Positions 45,877 through 55,166 of a stretch of DNA of 64,000 nucleotides are shown here, piece by piece. The position numbers and the translations under genes were made by a program. This stretch comes from Mycolicibacterium mengxianglii (GTDB taxonomy: Bacteria; Actinomycetota; Actinomycetes; Mycobacteriales; Mycobacteriaceae), in contig NZ_CP065373.1 of assembly GCF_015710575.1 (NCBI RefSeq), positions 930,001 to 994,000 of the forward strand. Reading direction: 5' to 3'. The notes beneath the pieces were generated by a model, which saw only the letters and a list, made by a program, of their open reading frames with translations, ran no database searches and was not told the origin of the DNA. The first letter of the stretch is position 1, and each line of letters opens with the position of its first letter.

Positions 45877-46908
45877 TCAGGACTTGCGGTACACGCGCCA
45901 CCGCATCTCGATCGGGCAGTCCGTCCGCTTGAGATCGAAAAGGTCTTGGCCACTGACCCATTCGCCGTACCAGCTCGTCGGCGGCCATTTGTCCGCGGGC
46001 AGGTGGGTTTTCTCGTACTCGTAGACCGACTCGTCACTGATCAAGGTGAGCGGCAACCGTGCTGCCGCAACAGACAATTCGCTTTCGGTGAAGACGCTGG
46101 TGTACACCTGCTGGCCGAGTTCGCGGGCAGCGTCGTCCGGGGCGTAGAACGGTTTGGCGACAAAGGCGTTGAAGACCAACTGCCCGCCAGGTGCCAAACA
46201 TGTTGCGGCAAGCTCGAATACCCCACGCACCTGATCGATGGTCCGGAAGTCGGACACCACCTCTGAGAGCAGGATCAGCTGGTAATCCCGCCGCAGGTCG
46301 GCAGTCGTGTCGAACACGTCGCCTTGAATCACCCGCACCGGCAAGGATTCACTTTGCGCCTCGGCCACGATCTGCTCCGCGAACTTCGGGGTCAGCTCCA
46401 CCGCGTCCACCGGGTGACCGCGCCGGGCCAACGCCAACGCGTTACGTCCGGTGCCTGCGCCGATATCGAGTACCGGATGCTGCTGCGGGTCAAGCGCCTC
46501 GGCGGCCAATGCCGACACACGCGCGTCGGGTTCGGTACCGAACAGCGGGGGTTTACGGGTGCTCAGCCAGTTTTCGTATGCCTTGTCCAGCGGCCACGAT
46601 TCGATGGTGATCTCGTAATTCAGCAACGACGCCACGTTTGCGGTGTACGACACGATGATGGACGACCGTGGCGATGACGCGAACGCCTCCGTCAATTGCC
46701 GGTGGAGGAGCTCTTTCAGATTTGCGAGTTCCTCGGTGGTGAACTCTCGACCCACGTCGGCGAAAACGTTGCCGCATATCGCTACGTAGTCGTCGACCAT
46801 GCTCGGAACCGCTGGCAGCGCAATCCTTCCCGTGACGGCGGACCGGCGGGTCAGTCGGCGCGACAGCGCGTCGCGCAGGGGTGCTGAGTTCTCATGTTGG
46901 TTCACCAT
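45877..46908 (-). CDS. SAM-dependent class I methyltransferase
   Basis: A 343-residue protein. A helical N-terminal ~130 residues (ANLKELLHRQLTEAFASSPRSSIIVSYTANV) precede a Rossmann methyltransferase domain: motif I VLDIGAGTGRNALALARRG, VDAVELTPKFAEQIV, VRVIQGDVFD, and LAPGGQLVFNAFV. The acceptor is unknown; the motif I block resembles tellurite/thiopurine-type methyltransferases only in general. ATG at 46908 has AAGGAG upstream, favouring it over longer in-frame starts. The C-terminus (PTSWYGEWVSGQDLFDLKRTDCPIEMRWRVYRK) is conserved-looking and may be a substrate lid. Divergent from the small membrane protein gene. Confidence 0.82.
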   Translation of the reverse strand: MVNQHENSAPLRDALSRRLTRRSAVTGRIALPAVPSMVDDYVAICGNVFADVGREFTTEELANLKELLHRQLTEAFASSPRSSIIVSYTANVASLLNYEITIESWPLDKAYENWLSTRKPPLFGTEPDARVSALAAEALDPQQHPVLDIGAGTGRNALALARRGHPVDAVELTPKFAEQIVAEAQSESLPVRVIQGDVFDTTADLRRDYQLILLSEVVSDFRTIDQVRGVFELAATCLAPGGQLVFNAFVAKPFYAPDDAARELGQQVYTSVFTESELSVAAARLPLTLISDESVYEYEKTHLPADKWPPTSWYGEWVSGQDLFDLKRTDCPIEMRWRVYRKS

Positions 46909-47033
46909 CGGCTCCTTTGCTACACCACAAGGGTCGCGTCCGCCGGCCCTGGTGGACCACGAGAGCGACTGCGATCTTTGCCCATTCCAAGAATGCATAC
47001 CATCAGTCCAGGAAATTCGGCCAACGTCCCGGC

Positions 47034-47039
47034 TACTAT
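47034..47039 (+). promoter_or_regulatory. -10 hexamer of the 47046 gene (leaderless type)
   Basis: TACTAT ends 6 nt before the ATG; no ribosome site is seen there, consistent with a leaderless message. Confidence 0.55.
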
Positions 47040-47045
47040 CACCCC

Positions 47046-47594
47046 ATGTCGGAAACCACGTCCAATGATGAAGCTCGTTCTGGTGCAACGAATGTTAGGC
47101 ACTCACAGCCAACGGGATCGCCTCGCTGGATCGCCCCCGCCGCACTCGTGATTGCCGTCATCGCGGTCGCACTTGCGGGCTGGTCGCTGACAACAAAGGG
47201 GGGAGCCGACTCCACCGCCCCGGCTGAGGAGTCCACGGCCGCAACCGCGGACGATCCCGCGGCCGCCAAAACCCAGCTGTGTGACGCCGTCGCGACGGTG
47301 AGCAAGGCCGTACAACTGCAGACCAACGGAAACCTCGGCCCTGATCCCGTGGCCCAGACTGCCGTCGCGGCAAATGCGCGTCTGGCGTTGTTGGGCGGCG
47401 GCACATACCTGGCAGGCCAGATCACCGAAAACGCCCCCGAAGAACTCGCTGATCCGGCCCGCCGGTTCGCCGACACATTGCAGGACATCGGGATGAACGC
47501 TCTCACCGGCGTGACGAATCAGGACCCGGCCCAGCAGGGCAGGTTGGCAGACGGGGACGGGCTCCGGCAGCAGCTTGTCGAGCTGTGCCAGTAG
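47046..47594 (+). CDS. Single-pass membrane protein, unknown function
   Basis: 182 residues: a charged cytoplasmic start, one transmembrane helix (WIAPAALVIAVIAVALAGWSL, ~residues 28-48), an Ala/Thr/Glu-rich linker, then an extracytoplasmic helical part containing two cysteines (QLCDAV and the final LCQ) that may pair. ALGGGTYL... and PARRFADTLQDIGMNAL look like conserved helices of a mycobacterial 'anchored Ala-rich' protein type, with no enzyme motif. Convergent with the O-methyltransferase, 12 bp apart. Confidence 0.7.
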   Translation: MSETTSNDEARSGATNVRHSQPTGSPRWIAPAALVIAVIAVALAGWSLTTKGGADSTAPAEESTAATADDPAAAKTQLCDAVATVSKAVQLQTNGNLGPDPVAQTAVAANARLALLGGGTYLAGQITENAPEELADPARRFADTLQDIGMNALTGVTNQDPAQQGRLADGDGLRQQLVELCQ

Positions 47595-47606
47595 ACGCCA
47601 GGCGGA

Positions 47607-48272
47607 TCACTCGCGGGCGGCGGCCAAGATGCCGTCGCCCAGCGGGATCAACACCGGAGTGAGTCGTTCGTCCTCGGCGATCAGTCGCGCGGCCTCCCGT
47701 ACAGCAGACACCTCGGCATCGTTGGCTGCGGGATCGCCGGCGCGGCCCCCGAGGGCCGCGCGGTGCACGACGATCACGCCTCCCGGCCGCAGCAACCTGA
47801 TGCCTTCGACGACGAAGTCGGGCTGATCGGCGGGATCGGCGTCGATGAACACCAGGTCGTAGGACTCGTCGGCCAGGCGGGTGAGCACGTCCTGAGCTCG
47901 TCCACTGATCAACCGGGTACGCGACGGGCCGATGCCACCCTCGGAGAACGCCTGCTTTGCGATGCGCTGGTGCTCGGGTTCGATGTCGATGGTCGTCAGG
48001 ACGCCGTCGGCCCGCATTCCGGACAGCAACCACAAGCCACTGACCCCGGCGCCGGTACCCACCTCGACCACCGCTTTGCCGCCGCTCAACCGGGCGAGCA
48101 TGCTCAGCAGCGCGCCGACGGCGGGCGTCACCGCGCCGACCCCGATGTCGAGGGCACGTTCGCGCGCCGCGGCCAAGACCGCATCCTCGGAGATCGCGTT
48201 TTCGGCGTGGGACACGATCAACTCGGCCCGGTTCGGCTGCCCCTGGCCGGGAGTTTCATCTGCGGAGGCCAT
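47607..48272 (-). CDS. Family 3 O-methyltransferase (Rv1220c-like)
   Basis: A 221-residue SAM-dependent O-methyltransferase of the catechol/caffeoyl-CoA type. Motif [20 protein letters not shown], acidic loop [16 protein letters not shown], metal-binding [13 protein letters not shown] and [16 protein letters not shown]. Likely needs a divalent metal; the phenolic or other substrate is unknown. Its position next to sigE, divergent, is as in M. tuberculosis Rv1220c. The 186 bp between the two starts contain the TTCTCAGG site. Confidence 0.88.
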   Translation of the reverse strand: MASADETPGQGQPNRAELIVSHAENAISEDAVLAAARERALDIGVGAVTPAVGALLSMLARLSGGKAVVEVGTGAGVSGLWLLSGMRADGVLTTIDIEPEHQRIAKQAFSEGGIGPSRTRLISGRAQDVLTRLADESYDLVFIDADPADQPDFVVEGIRLLRPGGVIVVHRAALGGRAGDPAANDAEVSAVREAARLIAEDERLTPVLIPLGDGILAAARE

Positions 48273-48362
48273 GTCGGCAGCGTAGAGGGCGGGGTCGGTG
48301 GCACCTCGCAGGCGCGCCCGGTCGGCGCCCCGGCTCGGGCGGCCGGTGCTCAGATGCTTAGA

Positions 48363-48404
48363 TACTCATCTCCTGCCAGATCGGTTTGGCGACCCATTCT
48401 CAGG
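48363..48404 (+). promoter_or_regulatory. TACTCATC and TTCTCAGG sites upstream of sigE
   Basis: TACTCATC at 48363-48370 and TTCTCAGG at 48397-48404, ending 54 nt before the sigE start. Both octamers also occur upstream of the repetitive exported-protein gene. In M. tuberculosis the response regulator MprA directly activates sigE, so these are candidate MprA half-sites. Confidence 0.55.
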
Positions 48405-48458
48405 GAATGTTCATATTGTTCACATGCCGAGCACACACCGGTAGACCACGGTGGTGGC

Positions 48459-49235
48459 ATGGAACTCGGCGGTCGCTGGTCCGGGAATAGCGCTCACCCC
48501 TCGCGCGTTGCCGGTCTTGTCGACCTGCCGAGTCCATCTGGCAGTGCATGTACCGATCCAGACCAGGAGGATTCGACGACCACGATGACGGTGCCGAACA
48601 GCATGTCGCATGTCGCTCCGCAGGCCGAGGCTCAATGGGCCGAGCTGACCGACGAGCTCCAGGGCACCGCCGTGTTCGACGCCACTGGTGACAAGACCAC
48701 CATGCCGTCGTGGGACGACCTCGTTCGTCAGCACGCCGACCGGGTGTACCGCCTGGCGTATCGCCTCTCCGGCAACCAGCACGACGCCGAGGATCTGACC
48801 CAGGAGACCTTCATCCGGGTGTTCCGGTCCGTGCAGAACTATCAGCCCGGGACGTTCGAGGGCTGGCTGCACCGCATCACGACGAACTTGTTCCTCGACA
48901 TGGTGCGGCGGCGTAGCCGGATCCGGATGGAAGCCCTCCCCGAGGACTATGACCGGGTACCGGCCGATGAGCCCAACCCCGAGCAGATCTATCACGACTC
49001 CCGTCTGGACGCCGACCTGCAGATGGCCCTGGACTCCCTGCCGCCAGAATTCCGTGCCGCGGTGGTGTTGTGCGATATCGAGGGTTTGTCCTACGAGGAG
49101 ATCGGCGCGACGCTCGGCGTCAAGCTGGGCACTGTCCGTAGCCGCATTCACCGCGGCCGGCAGGCATTGCGTGATTACCTGGCTGCGCACCCCCAACCTG
49201 AACGTTCAGAGGGCGTCGCCGCGAACTCCGACTGA
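48459..49235 (+). CDS. sigE: SigE, ECF sigma factor for envelope stress
   Basis: A 258-residue ECF sigma factor that redirects RNA polymerase under surface, heat and oxidative stress. Region 2 runs from about residue 85 to 155 ([39 protein letters not shown], then [20 protein letters not shown]); region 4 from ~190 ([44 protein letters not shown]). The long N-terminus is typical of this sigma. ATG at 48459 aligns with the longest M. tuberculosis form; internal ATGs at 48585 and 48603 may give shorter isoforms, as reported for SigE. rseA follows. Matches Rv1221. Confidence 0.95.
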   Translation: MELGGRWSGNSAHPSRVAGLVDLPSPSGSACTDPDQEDSTTTMTVPNSMSHVAPQAEAQWAELTDELQGTAVFDATGDKTTMPSWDDLVRQHADRVYRLAYRLSGNQHDAEDLTQETFIRVFRSVQNYQPGTFEGWLHRITTNLFLDMVRRRSRIRMEALPEDYDRVPADEPNPEQIYHDSRLDADLQMALDSLPPEFRAAVVLCDIEGLSYEEIGATLGVKLGTVRSRIHRGRQALRDYLAAHPQPERSEGVAANSD

Positions 49236-49360
49236 CCGAACGCGTCGTTGGCATGTTCGCAGAGGGCCGGCGCGCTACATTCAGAAGAGCGCCCCGACAT
49301 CACACCCAGGCGGCGGTGAGTATCTGGGCGGGGCGTCGGGGATCGGAAGGAGCACCGGTG

Positions 49361-49768
49361 ATGAGCGGCGATCGGGGGCACGTGTTCCGTCGAGCGTTCT
49401 CCTGGCTTCCGTCTCACTTCGCAGCGCAGAGTGGCGCCCCCGTCGGGTCCCCGCGCCAGTTCGGTTCCACCGAGCACCTGTCGATCGAAGCGGTCGCCGC
49501 TTTCGTCGACGGGGAACTACGGATGAACGCCCATCTGCGCGCCGCACACCATCTGTCGATGTGCCCGGACTGCGCAGCTGAAGTCGACGCTCAACGCCAA
49601 GCCCGTGAAGCCCTGCGCGACTCCTGCCCGATCCACATCCCCAGCGCGTTGCTGGGGTTGTTGTCGCAGATACCGAACGCTCCGCAGACGCCTCCCGACG
49701 ATGCACCGGACCGGATCGCCGAACCGTCGGGCGACGACAGCACGCGTCTTCGACGCCGCCGCCGGTAG
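49361..49768 (+). CDS. rseA: RseA, zinc-associated anti-sigma factor of SigE
   Basis: A 135-residue soluble ZAS-type anti-sigma factor. The H-x3-C-x2-C motif is His64, Cys68, Cys71 (AAHHLSMCPDCAAEV); oxidation of such cysteines releases the sigma factor. FRRAFSWLPSHF opens the protein. STEHLSIEAVAAFVDGELR contains a threonine equivalent to the site phosphorylated by PknB before ClpC1P2 degradation in M. tuberculosis. ATG at 49361 or GTG at 49358; GGAAGGAG lies upstream. Shorter at the C-terminus than Rv1222, with an Arg-rich end. Confidence 0.93.
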   Translation: MSGDRGHVFRRAFSWLPSHFAAQSGAPVGSPRQFGSTEHLSIEAVAAFVDGELRMNAHLRAAHHLSMCPDCAAEVDAQRQAREALRDSCPIHIPSALLGLLSQIPNAPQTPPDDAPDRIAEPSGDDSTRLRRRRR

Positions 49769-49808
49769 GGTGGATGGGGCCGAGTCCGCCCTGCGGTGGA
49801 CTCGATAA

Positions 49809-51382
<1,574 letters not shown>

Positions 51383-51383
<1 letters not shown>

Positions 51384-51787
51384 TGTTCGCCAATCTCGGA
51401 TGGGGCGAGATGCTCGTCCTGGTGATCATCGGTTTGGTGGTGCTCGGGCCGGAACGGCTTCCCGGCGCTATTCGCTGGACTGCCGGCACGGTCCGGCAGG
51501 CCCGGGATTACGTCAGCGGCGCCACGTCTCAGCTGCGCCAGGATCTGGGCCCTGAGTTCGAAGATCTCCGCGAGCCGCTGTCGGAGTTGCAGAAGCTACG
51601 GGGCATGACTCCGCGCGCTGCGCTGACCAAACATCTTCTCGACGGCGACGATTCGTTGTTCACCGGCAAGTTCGACAACTCGCCCACCCAGGGCGAGGTC
51701 AAGCCTGCCTCCCCGGGGCCGCAGGCACCGTCTCCGGGTTCGACGCCCGCCGTGGCTGCCACACCGTTCGACCCGGACGCCACCTGA
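51383..51787 (+). CDS. tatB: TatB, twin-arginine translocase subunit
   Basis: A 134-residue TatB: N-terminal membrane helix ([13 protein letters not shown]) with the LGPERLP hinge, an amphipathic helix ([28 protein letters not shown]), then a Pro-rich tail. It forms the substrate-receptor complex with TatC, encoded elsewhere. Its ATG shares one base with the htrA stop (TGATG), so translation is coupled and TatB output rises with the stress operon. The long acidic-Pro tail is usual for actinobacteria. Matches Rv1224. Confidence 0.93.
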
Positions 51788-51829
51788 GTCGGCGACACGC
51801 CGCCGCACCCGGTTACGCCTGAACCGATG

Positions 51830-52969
51830 TCAGCGCCGGGTGGTGTCCAGGCCGAGCGACATACCGGCCAGGCCGCGCTTGCGCGCGGTCAATGCATCGG
51901 CAATTCCGAGCAATTCCTTGCCGGCCGCCGAGTCCGGAGCGCTGAGCACCAGCGGCACGCCGGAGTCACCGGCCGCCACCAACGCCGGATCCAGCGGCAC
52001 CTGTCCCAGGAGCGGGACGTCACCGCCCACCGACCGGGACAGACTCTCGGCGACCTGACGGCCACCGCCTTCGCCGAACACCTGCATCGTCGACCCGTCG
52101 GGCAACACCAAACCGGACATGTTCTCGACGACGCCGACGACGCGTTGGCGGGTTTGCAGCGCGATCGCGCCGGCGCGCTCGGCCACCTCGGCGGCCGCTA
52201 GCTGCGGTGTCGTCACCACCAGAATTTCCGCGCTCGGAATCAGCTGGGCCACGGAGATCGCGACGTCGCCGGTACCCGGCGGCAGGTCGAGCAGCAGCAC
52301 ATCCAGATCGCCCCAGTAGACGTCGGCGAGGAATTGCTGCAACGCGCGGTGCAGCATCGGCCCGCGCCAGACAACCGGGGTGTTGCCCTGGGTGAACTGT
52401 GCGATCGAGATGACCTTCACGTCGTGGGCCACCGGCGGGACGATCATCGACTCGACCTGAGTGGGCCGGTCGTTGGTGCCCATCATCCGGGGAACGGAGT
52501 GGCCGTAGATGTCGGCGTCGAGCAACCCGACCGCGAGTCCCCGGGCTGCCATCGCGGCGGCCAGGTTGACGGTCACGCTGGACTTGCCGACGCCACCCTT
52601 GCCGGAGGCCACGGCGTACACGCGCGTCAGCGAACCGGGTTGCGCGAACGGAATGACCGGTTCAGGGGAGTCGCCGCGCAACTGCTTGCGCAGCTCGGTG
52701 CGTTGTTCATCGCTCATCACGTCGAGGGTGACCGACACTGCACCGGTGCCGGGCACGTCAGCCACCGCCTGCGTGACGCGCTGGGTGATCTCGGTTTTCT
52801 TCGGGCACGCGGAGGTGGTCAGGTACACCTCGACGTGCACCGCGGAGTCCGGTGCGACGTCGATGCTCTTGACCATGTTGAGCTCGGTGATCGGCCGACG
52901 GAGTTCCGGGTCGATCACCTTGCCCAGTGCTGCGCGGATGGCGGAGGTGAGATCGCTGCTTTGAGACAT
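51830..52969 (-). CDS. mrp: Mrp/NBP35 family Fe-S cluster carrier ATPase
   Basis: A 379-residue ApbC/Mrp protein that binds and transfers Fe-S clusters. An N-terminal DUF59/MIP18 domain (IRAALGKVIDPELRRPITELNMVKSIDV ... TSACPKKTEI) is followed by the deviant Walker A P-loop ASGKGGVGKSSVTVNLAAAMA, DADIYGHSVPRMMG, and DLPPGTGD. The usual C-terminal CxxC is not evident, as in other actinobacterial Mrp. ATG at 52969; the in-frame extension upstream only translates the 57-bp tandem repeat and is not real. M. tuberculosis Rv1225c-lpqX are absent between tatB and mrp. Confidence 0.92.
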   Translation of the reverse strand: MSQSSDLTSAIRAALGKVIDPELRRPITELNMVKSIDVAPDSAVHVEVYLTTSACPKKTEITQRVTQAVADVPGTGAVSVTLDVMSDEQRTELRKQLRGDSPEPVIPFAQPGSLTRVYAVASGKGGVGKSSVTVNLAAAMAARGLAVGLLDADIYGHSVPRMMGTNDRPTQVESMIVPPVAHDVKVISIAQFTQGNTPVVWRGPMLHRALQQFLADVYWGDLDVLLLDLPPGTGDVAISVAQLIPSAEILVVTTPQLAAAEVAERAGAIALQTRQRVVGVVENMSGLVLPDGSTMQVFGEGGGRQVAESLSRSVGGDVPLLGQVPLDPALVAAGDSGVPLVLSAPDSAAGKELLGIADALTARKRGLAGMSLGLDTTRR

Positions 52970-52988
52970 ATCACCGCCGAGTGTAGGC

Positions 52989-53133
52989 GCGCGACCGATG
53001 CGCCCGAGGGACGAGGGCGAGGAGGAGCGCGCAGTCGGGTACAGAGCGCGACCGATGCGCCCGAGGGACGAGGGCGAGGAGGAGCGCGCAGTCGGGTACA
53101 GAGCGCGACCGATGCGCCCGAGGGACGAGGGCG
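52989..53133. repeat. 57-bp tandem repeat, ~2.5 copies (VNTR)
   Basis: Copies begin at 52989, 53046 and 53103, the last cut after 31 bp. The visible copies look identical. Units start GCGCGACCGATGCGCCCGAG and are very GC-rich. It fills the gap between mrp and the lytic transglycosylase gene and may hold the mrp promoter or the transglycosylase terminator. Copy number is likely variable between strains. Confidence 0.92.
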
Positions 53134-53135
53134 TA

Positions 53136-54437
53136 TCAGGCAACCGGACCGGGCAGCGGACCGACGGGTGCCGGGACAGCCGCAGGTGCCGGGACGGCCG
53201 GCGGGGGTGGCGGAGCGAAGAAGTTCGCCCACGGTGAGGGCGGCGGCAACGGTGCGGGAGCCGCAGGCGGCAAGGCCGGCACTCCGGCAGGTTGCGCCGG
53301 CGGCACGCCGGGCGGCAACGGCGTCGCCGGGGTGTCTCTGATGCAGAAGATCACGCACGGCGCCGATGCCGGACCGCCGGCATCGACGGGCCCGGGTGGT
53401 ACCGGCATCCGGTTGGCGACATCGGTCTGACCGAGGTTCACCGCCGGCAGCTGACCGAGCGGATCCATCCCAGGCAGACCCAGGGCGCTCATCGGCAGGT
53501 CAGGTCCGAGGCCGTCGCCGCCGTTGAGGTGTGCGCTGCTGAGCTCGGGCACGCTCCCGGTGATGGGGGGCAGGTTGACCGGTTCCACGCCGGTGGCGTA
53601 GGAGGCGGCCCACCCCAGCACGTTTCTGGCATAGGCGACGGAGTTGTTGTAGCGCAGGACGGCCGACATCACCTGTGTGGGGTCACGCAGGTTGAGTCCG
53701 CCGCTGCACAGGTACCGGGCCGCGGCCAGCGTGGCGTCGTAGAGGTTCTGCGGGTCGGACTTGCCGTCGCCGTCACCGTCGGAGGCGTACCGCGACCACG
53801 TGCCGGGCAGGAACTGCATCGGCCCCAGAGCTTGGGCGTACACGACTCGACCGGCCTGGTTGCTCTGGATGATCACCTCGTTACCCGGCAGGGTGCCGTC
53901 GAGCGTCGGTCCGTAAATAGGCCGCACCGCGGTGCCGCGCTCATCGGTCGCGCCGCCGTTGGCGTGCATCGACTCGATCCGCCCGATCCCGGCGAGCAGG
54001 TTCCAGCTGACCCCGCAGTTGGGGGCGGCCCTGGCCATCGTCACCTCGGCGTTGCGGTACGCCGACAACGCCATCGACGGGATCCGCAATGTCCCAGGTG
54101 CTGACACCACCACTGGTGGCGGCGGGGCTGAGGCAGTGGCGGCGGCGACGTGAAAACTCGGTGGGGGCCGTTTGACCGGGATGACGACCGGCCCGGACAT
54201 GTCCAGCGGCGTGGGTTCGGCAGCGACGGCCGCCAGCGGGGTGACGGCCTCCGTCCGCATCGGCTTGGCGGGGCCTGAAGCACCTACGGCGGCGGCGAGC
54301 ATCAACGGGGTGAGCACGATGACCCCGACGGCGGGTGTCTTGGAGGCGCCGGCGATCTTCCCTGAAACCGTGTGCAGGGCAGACCTCAGCGCATCGGCGA
54401 GATTGTGCTGCGAACCCGCGCCGCCCCTAATACGCAC
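53136..54437 (-). CDS. Exported lytic transglycosylase (Rv1230c-like)
   Basis: A 433-residue envelope protein. After a basic start, one hydrophobic segment (AVGVIVLTPLMLAAAVGASG) anchors or exports it. Residues ~110-310 form an SLT/MltB-like domain: NLLAGIGRIESMH with the catalytic-type Glu, GPMQFLPGTWSRYASDGDGDGKSDPQNLYDATLAAARYLC, and SVAYARNVLGWAASY. The C-terminal third is Pro/Ala-rich, probably wall-spanning. Expected to cleave peptidoglycan glycan strands. GTG at 54437 with GAGGA upstream is preferred over the in-frame TTG at 54470. Confidence 0.86.
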   Translation of the reverse strand: MRIRGGAGSQHNLADALRSALHTVSGKIAGASKTPAVGVIVLTPLMLAAAVGASGPAKPMRTEAVTPLAAVAAEPTPLDMSGPVVIPVKRPPPSFHVAAATASAPPPPVVVSAPGTLRIPSMALSAYRNAEVTMARAAPNCGVSWNLLAGIGRIESMHANGGATDERGTAVRPIYGPTLDGTLPGNEVIIQSNQAGRVVYAQALGPMQFLPGTWSRYASDGDGDGKSDPQNLYDATLAAARYLCSGGLNLRDPTQVMSAVLRYNNSVAYARNVLGWAASYATGVEPVNLPPITGSVPELSSAHLNGGDGLGPDLPMSALGLPGMDPLGQLPAVNLGQTDVANRMPVPPGPVDAGGPASAPCVIFCIRDTPATPLPPGVPPAQPAGVPALPPAAPAPLPPPSPWANFFAPPPPPAVPAPAAVPAPVGPLPGPVA

Positions 54438-54533
54438 TTGACCGTCCTCGGGGGTGTGGCCCGGTGGCAAACCGGTAGAACCGTGTGAACCCAGTCACCA
54501 TACATATTCTGGTGACGCGTGTGGCTACATTGG

Positions 54534-55166
54534 TCACCCCCGATTCGAGGGACTCCCGTCACCAGGATTCTCGCGACGGCTTTTGTCGCTCTGATGGGCG
54601 TCGACAACCTCCGCGGCGCCGGCACCTTGGGCGACCCGGTGCTTCTTGGAACGACGCTCTTTGCCATCGCTCGTGCCGCCGGGGTGCTTCTGCTGCTGTG
54701 ACTCGATCAGCTCGCGGAGTTCCTCGATTTCCCGGCGCAGGTAGTCACGGGTGGCCACTTCGCCGACGGCCAACCGCAACGCTGCGAGTTCGCGGGCCAG
54801 GAACTCGGTGTCAGCCTTGGTCTGCTGGGCTCGTCGGCGGTCTTCTTCGAGTGACACCCGGTCACGGTTCTCCTGCCGGTTCTGCGCGAGCAGGATCAAC
54901 GGCGCGGCGTACGCGGCCTGGGTGGAGAACGCCAGGTTGAGCAGGATGAAGGGATAGGGGTCCCACTGCAGCGAAACCGCGGACACGTTGATGGCGATCC
55001 ACACGACCACGAACACGGTCTGCATCGCCAGGTAGCGACCAGTCCCCAGGAACCTCGCGAATTGTTCGCTGACGCGGCCGACGGCTTCGATGTCCACCCG
55101 CGGCGTGAACCTGTGGCGGGACAGGCGGGGCGTGTCCAGCCGGTCGCGACCCGTCGAATCGCTCAT
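54534..55166 (-). CDS. DUF1003 two-helix membrane protein (Rv1231c-like)
   Basis: 210 residues: RVSEQFARFLGTGRYLAMQTVFVVVWIAINV opens the DUF1003 core, followed by FILLNLAFSTQAAYAAPLILLAQNRQENRDR, giving two transmembrane helices. A coiled-coil of charged residues (RRRAQQTKADTEFLARELAALRLAVGE) and a basic low-complexity tail come next. Function unknown. Its start lies inside the stop of the MgtE-N/CBS gene (4 bp overlap, ATGA), implying the two are made together and probably interact; a magnesium-related role is inferred from that partner. Confidence 0.85.
   Translation of the reverse strand: MSDSTGRDRLDTPRLSRHRFTPRVDIEAVGRVSEQFARFLGTGRYLAMQTVFVVVWIAINVSAVSLQWDPYPFILLNLAFSTQAAYAAPLILLAQNRQENRDRVSLEEDRRRAQQTKADTEFLARELAALRLAVGEVATRDYLRREIEELRELIESQQQKHPGGTSDGKERRSKKHRVAQGAGAAEVVDAHQSDKSRRENPGDGSPSNRG

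Noticed and set aside
52989..53133. Possible CRISPR array
   Set aside because: The repeats are directly adjacent copies of a 57-bp unit with no unique spacers, hence a tandem repeat.
52970..53143. N-terminal extension of mrp with a repeated 19-residue unit
   Set aside because: The extension is only the in-frame translation of the 57-bp tandem repeat; Mrp homology begins at the ATG at 52969.
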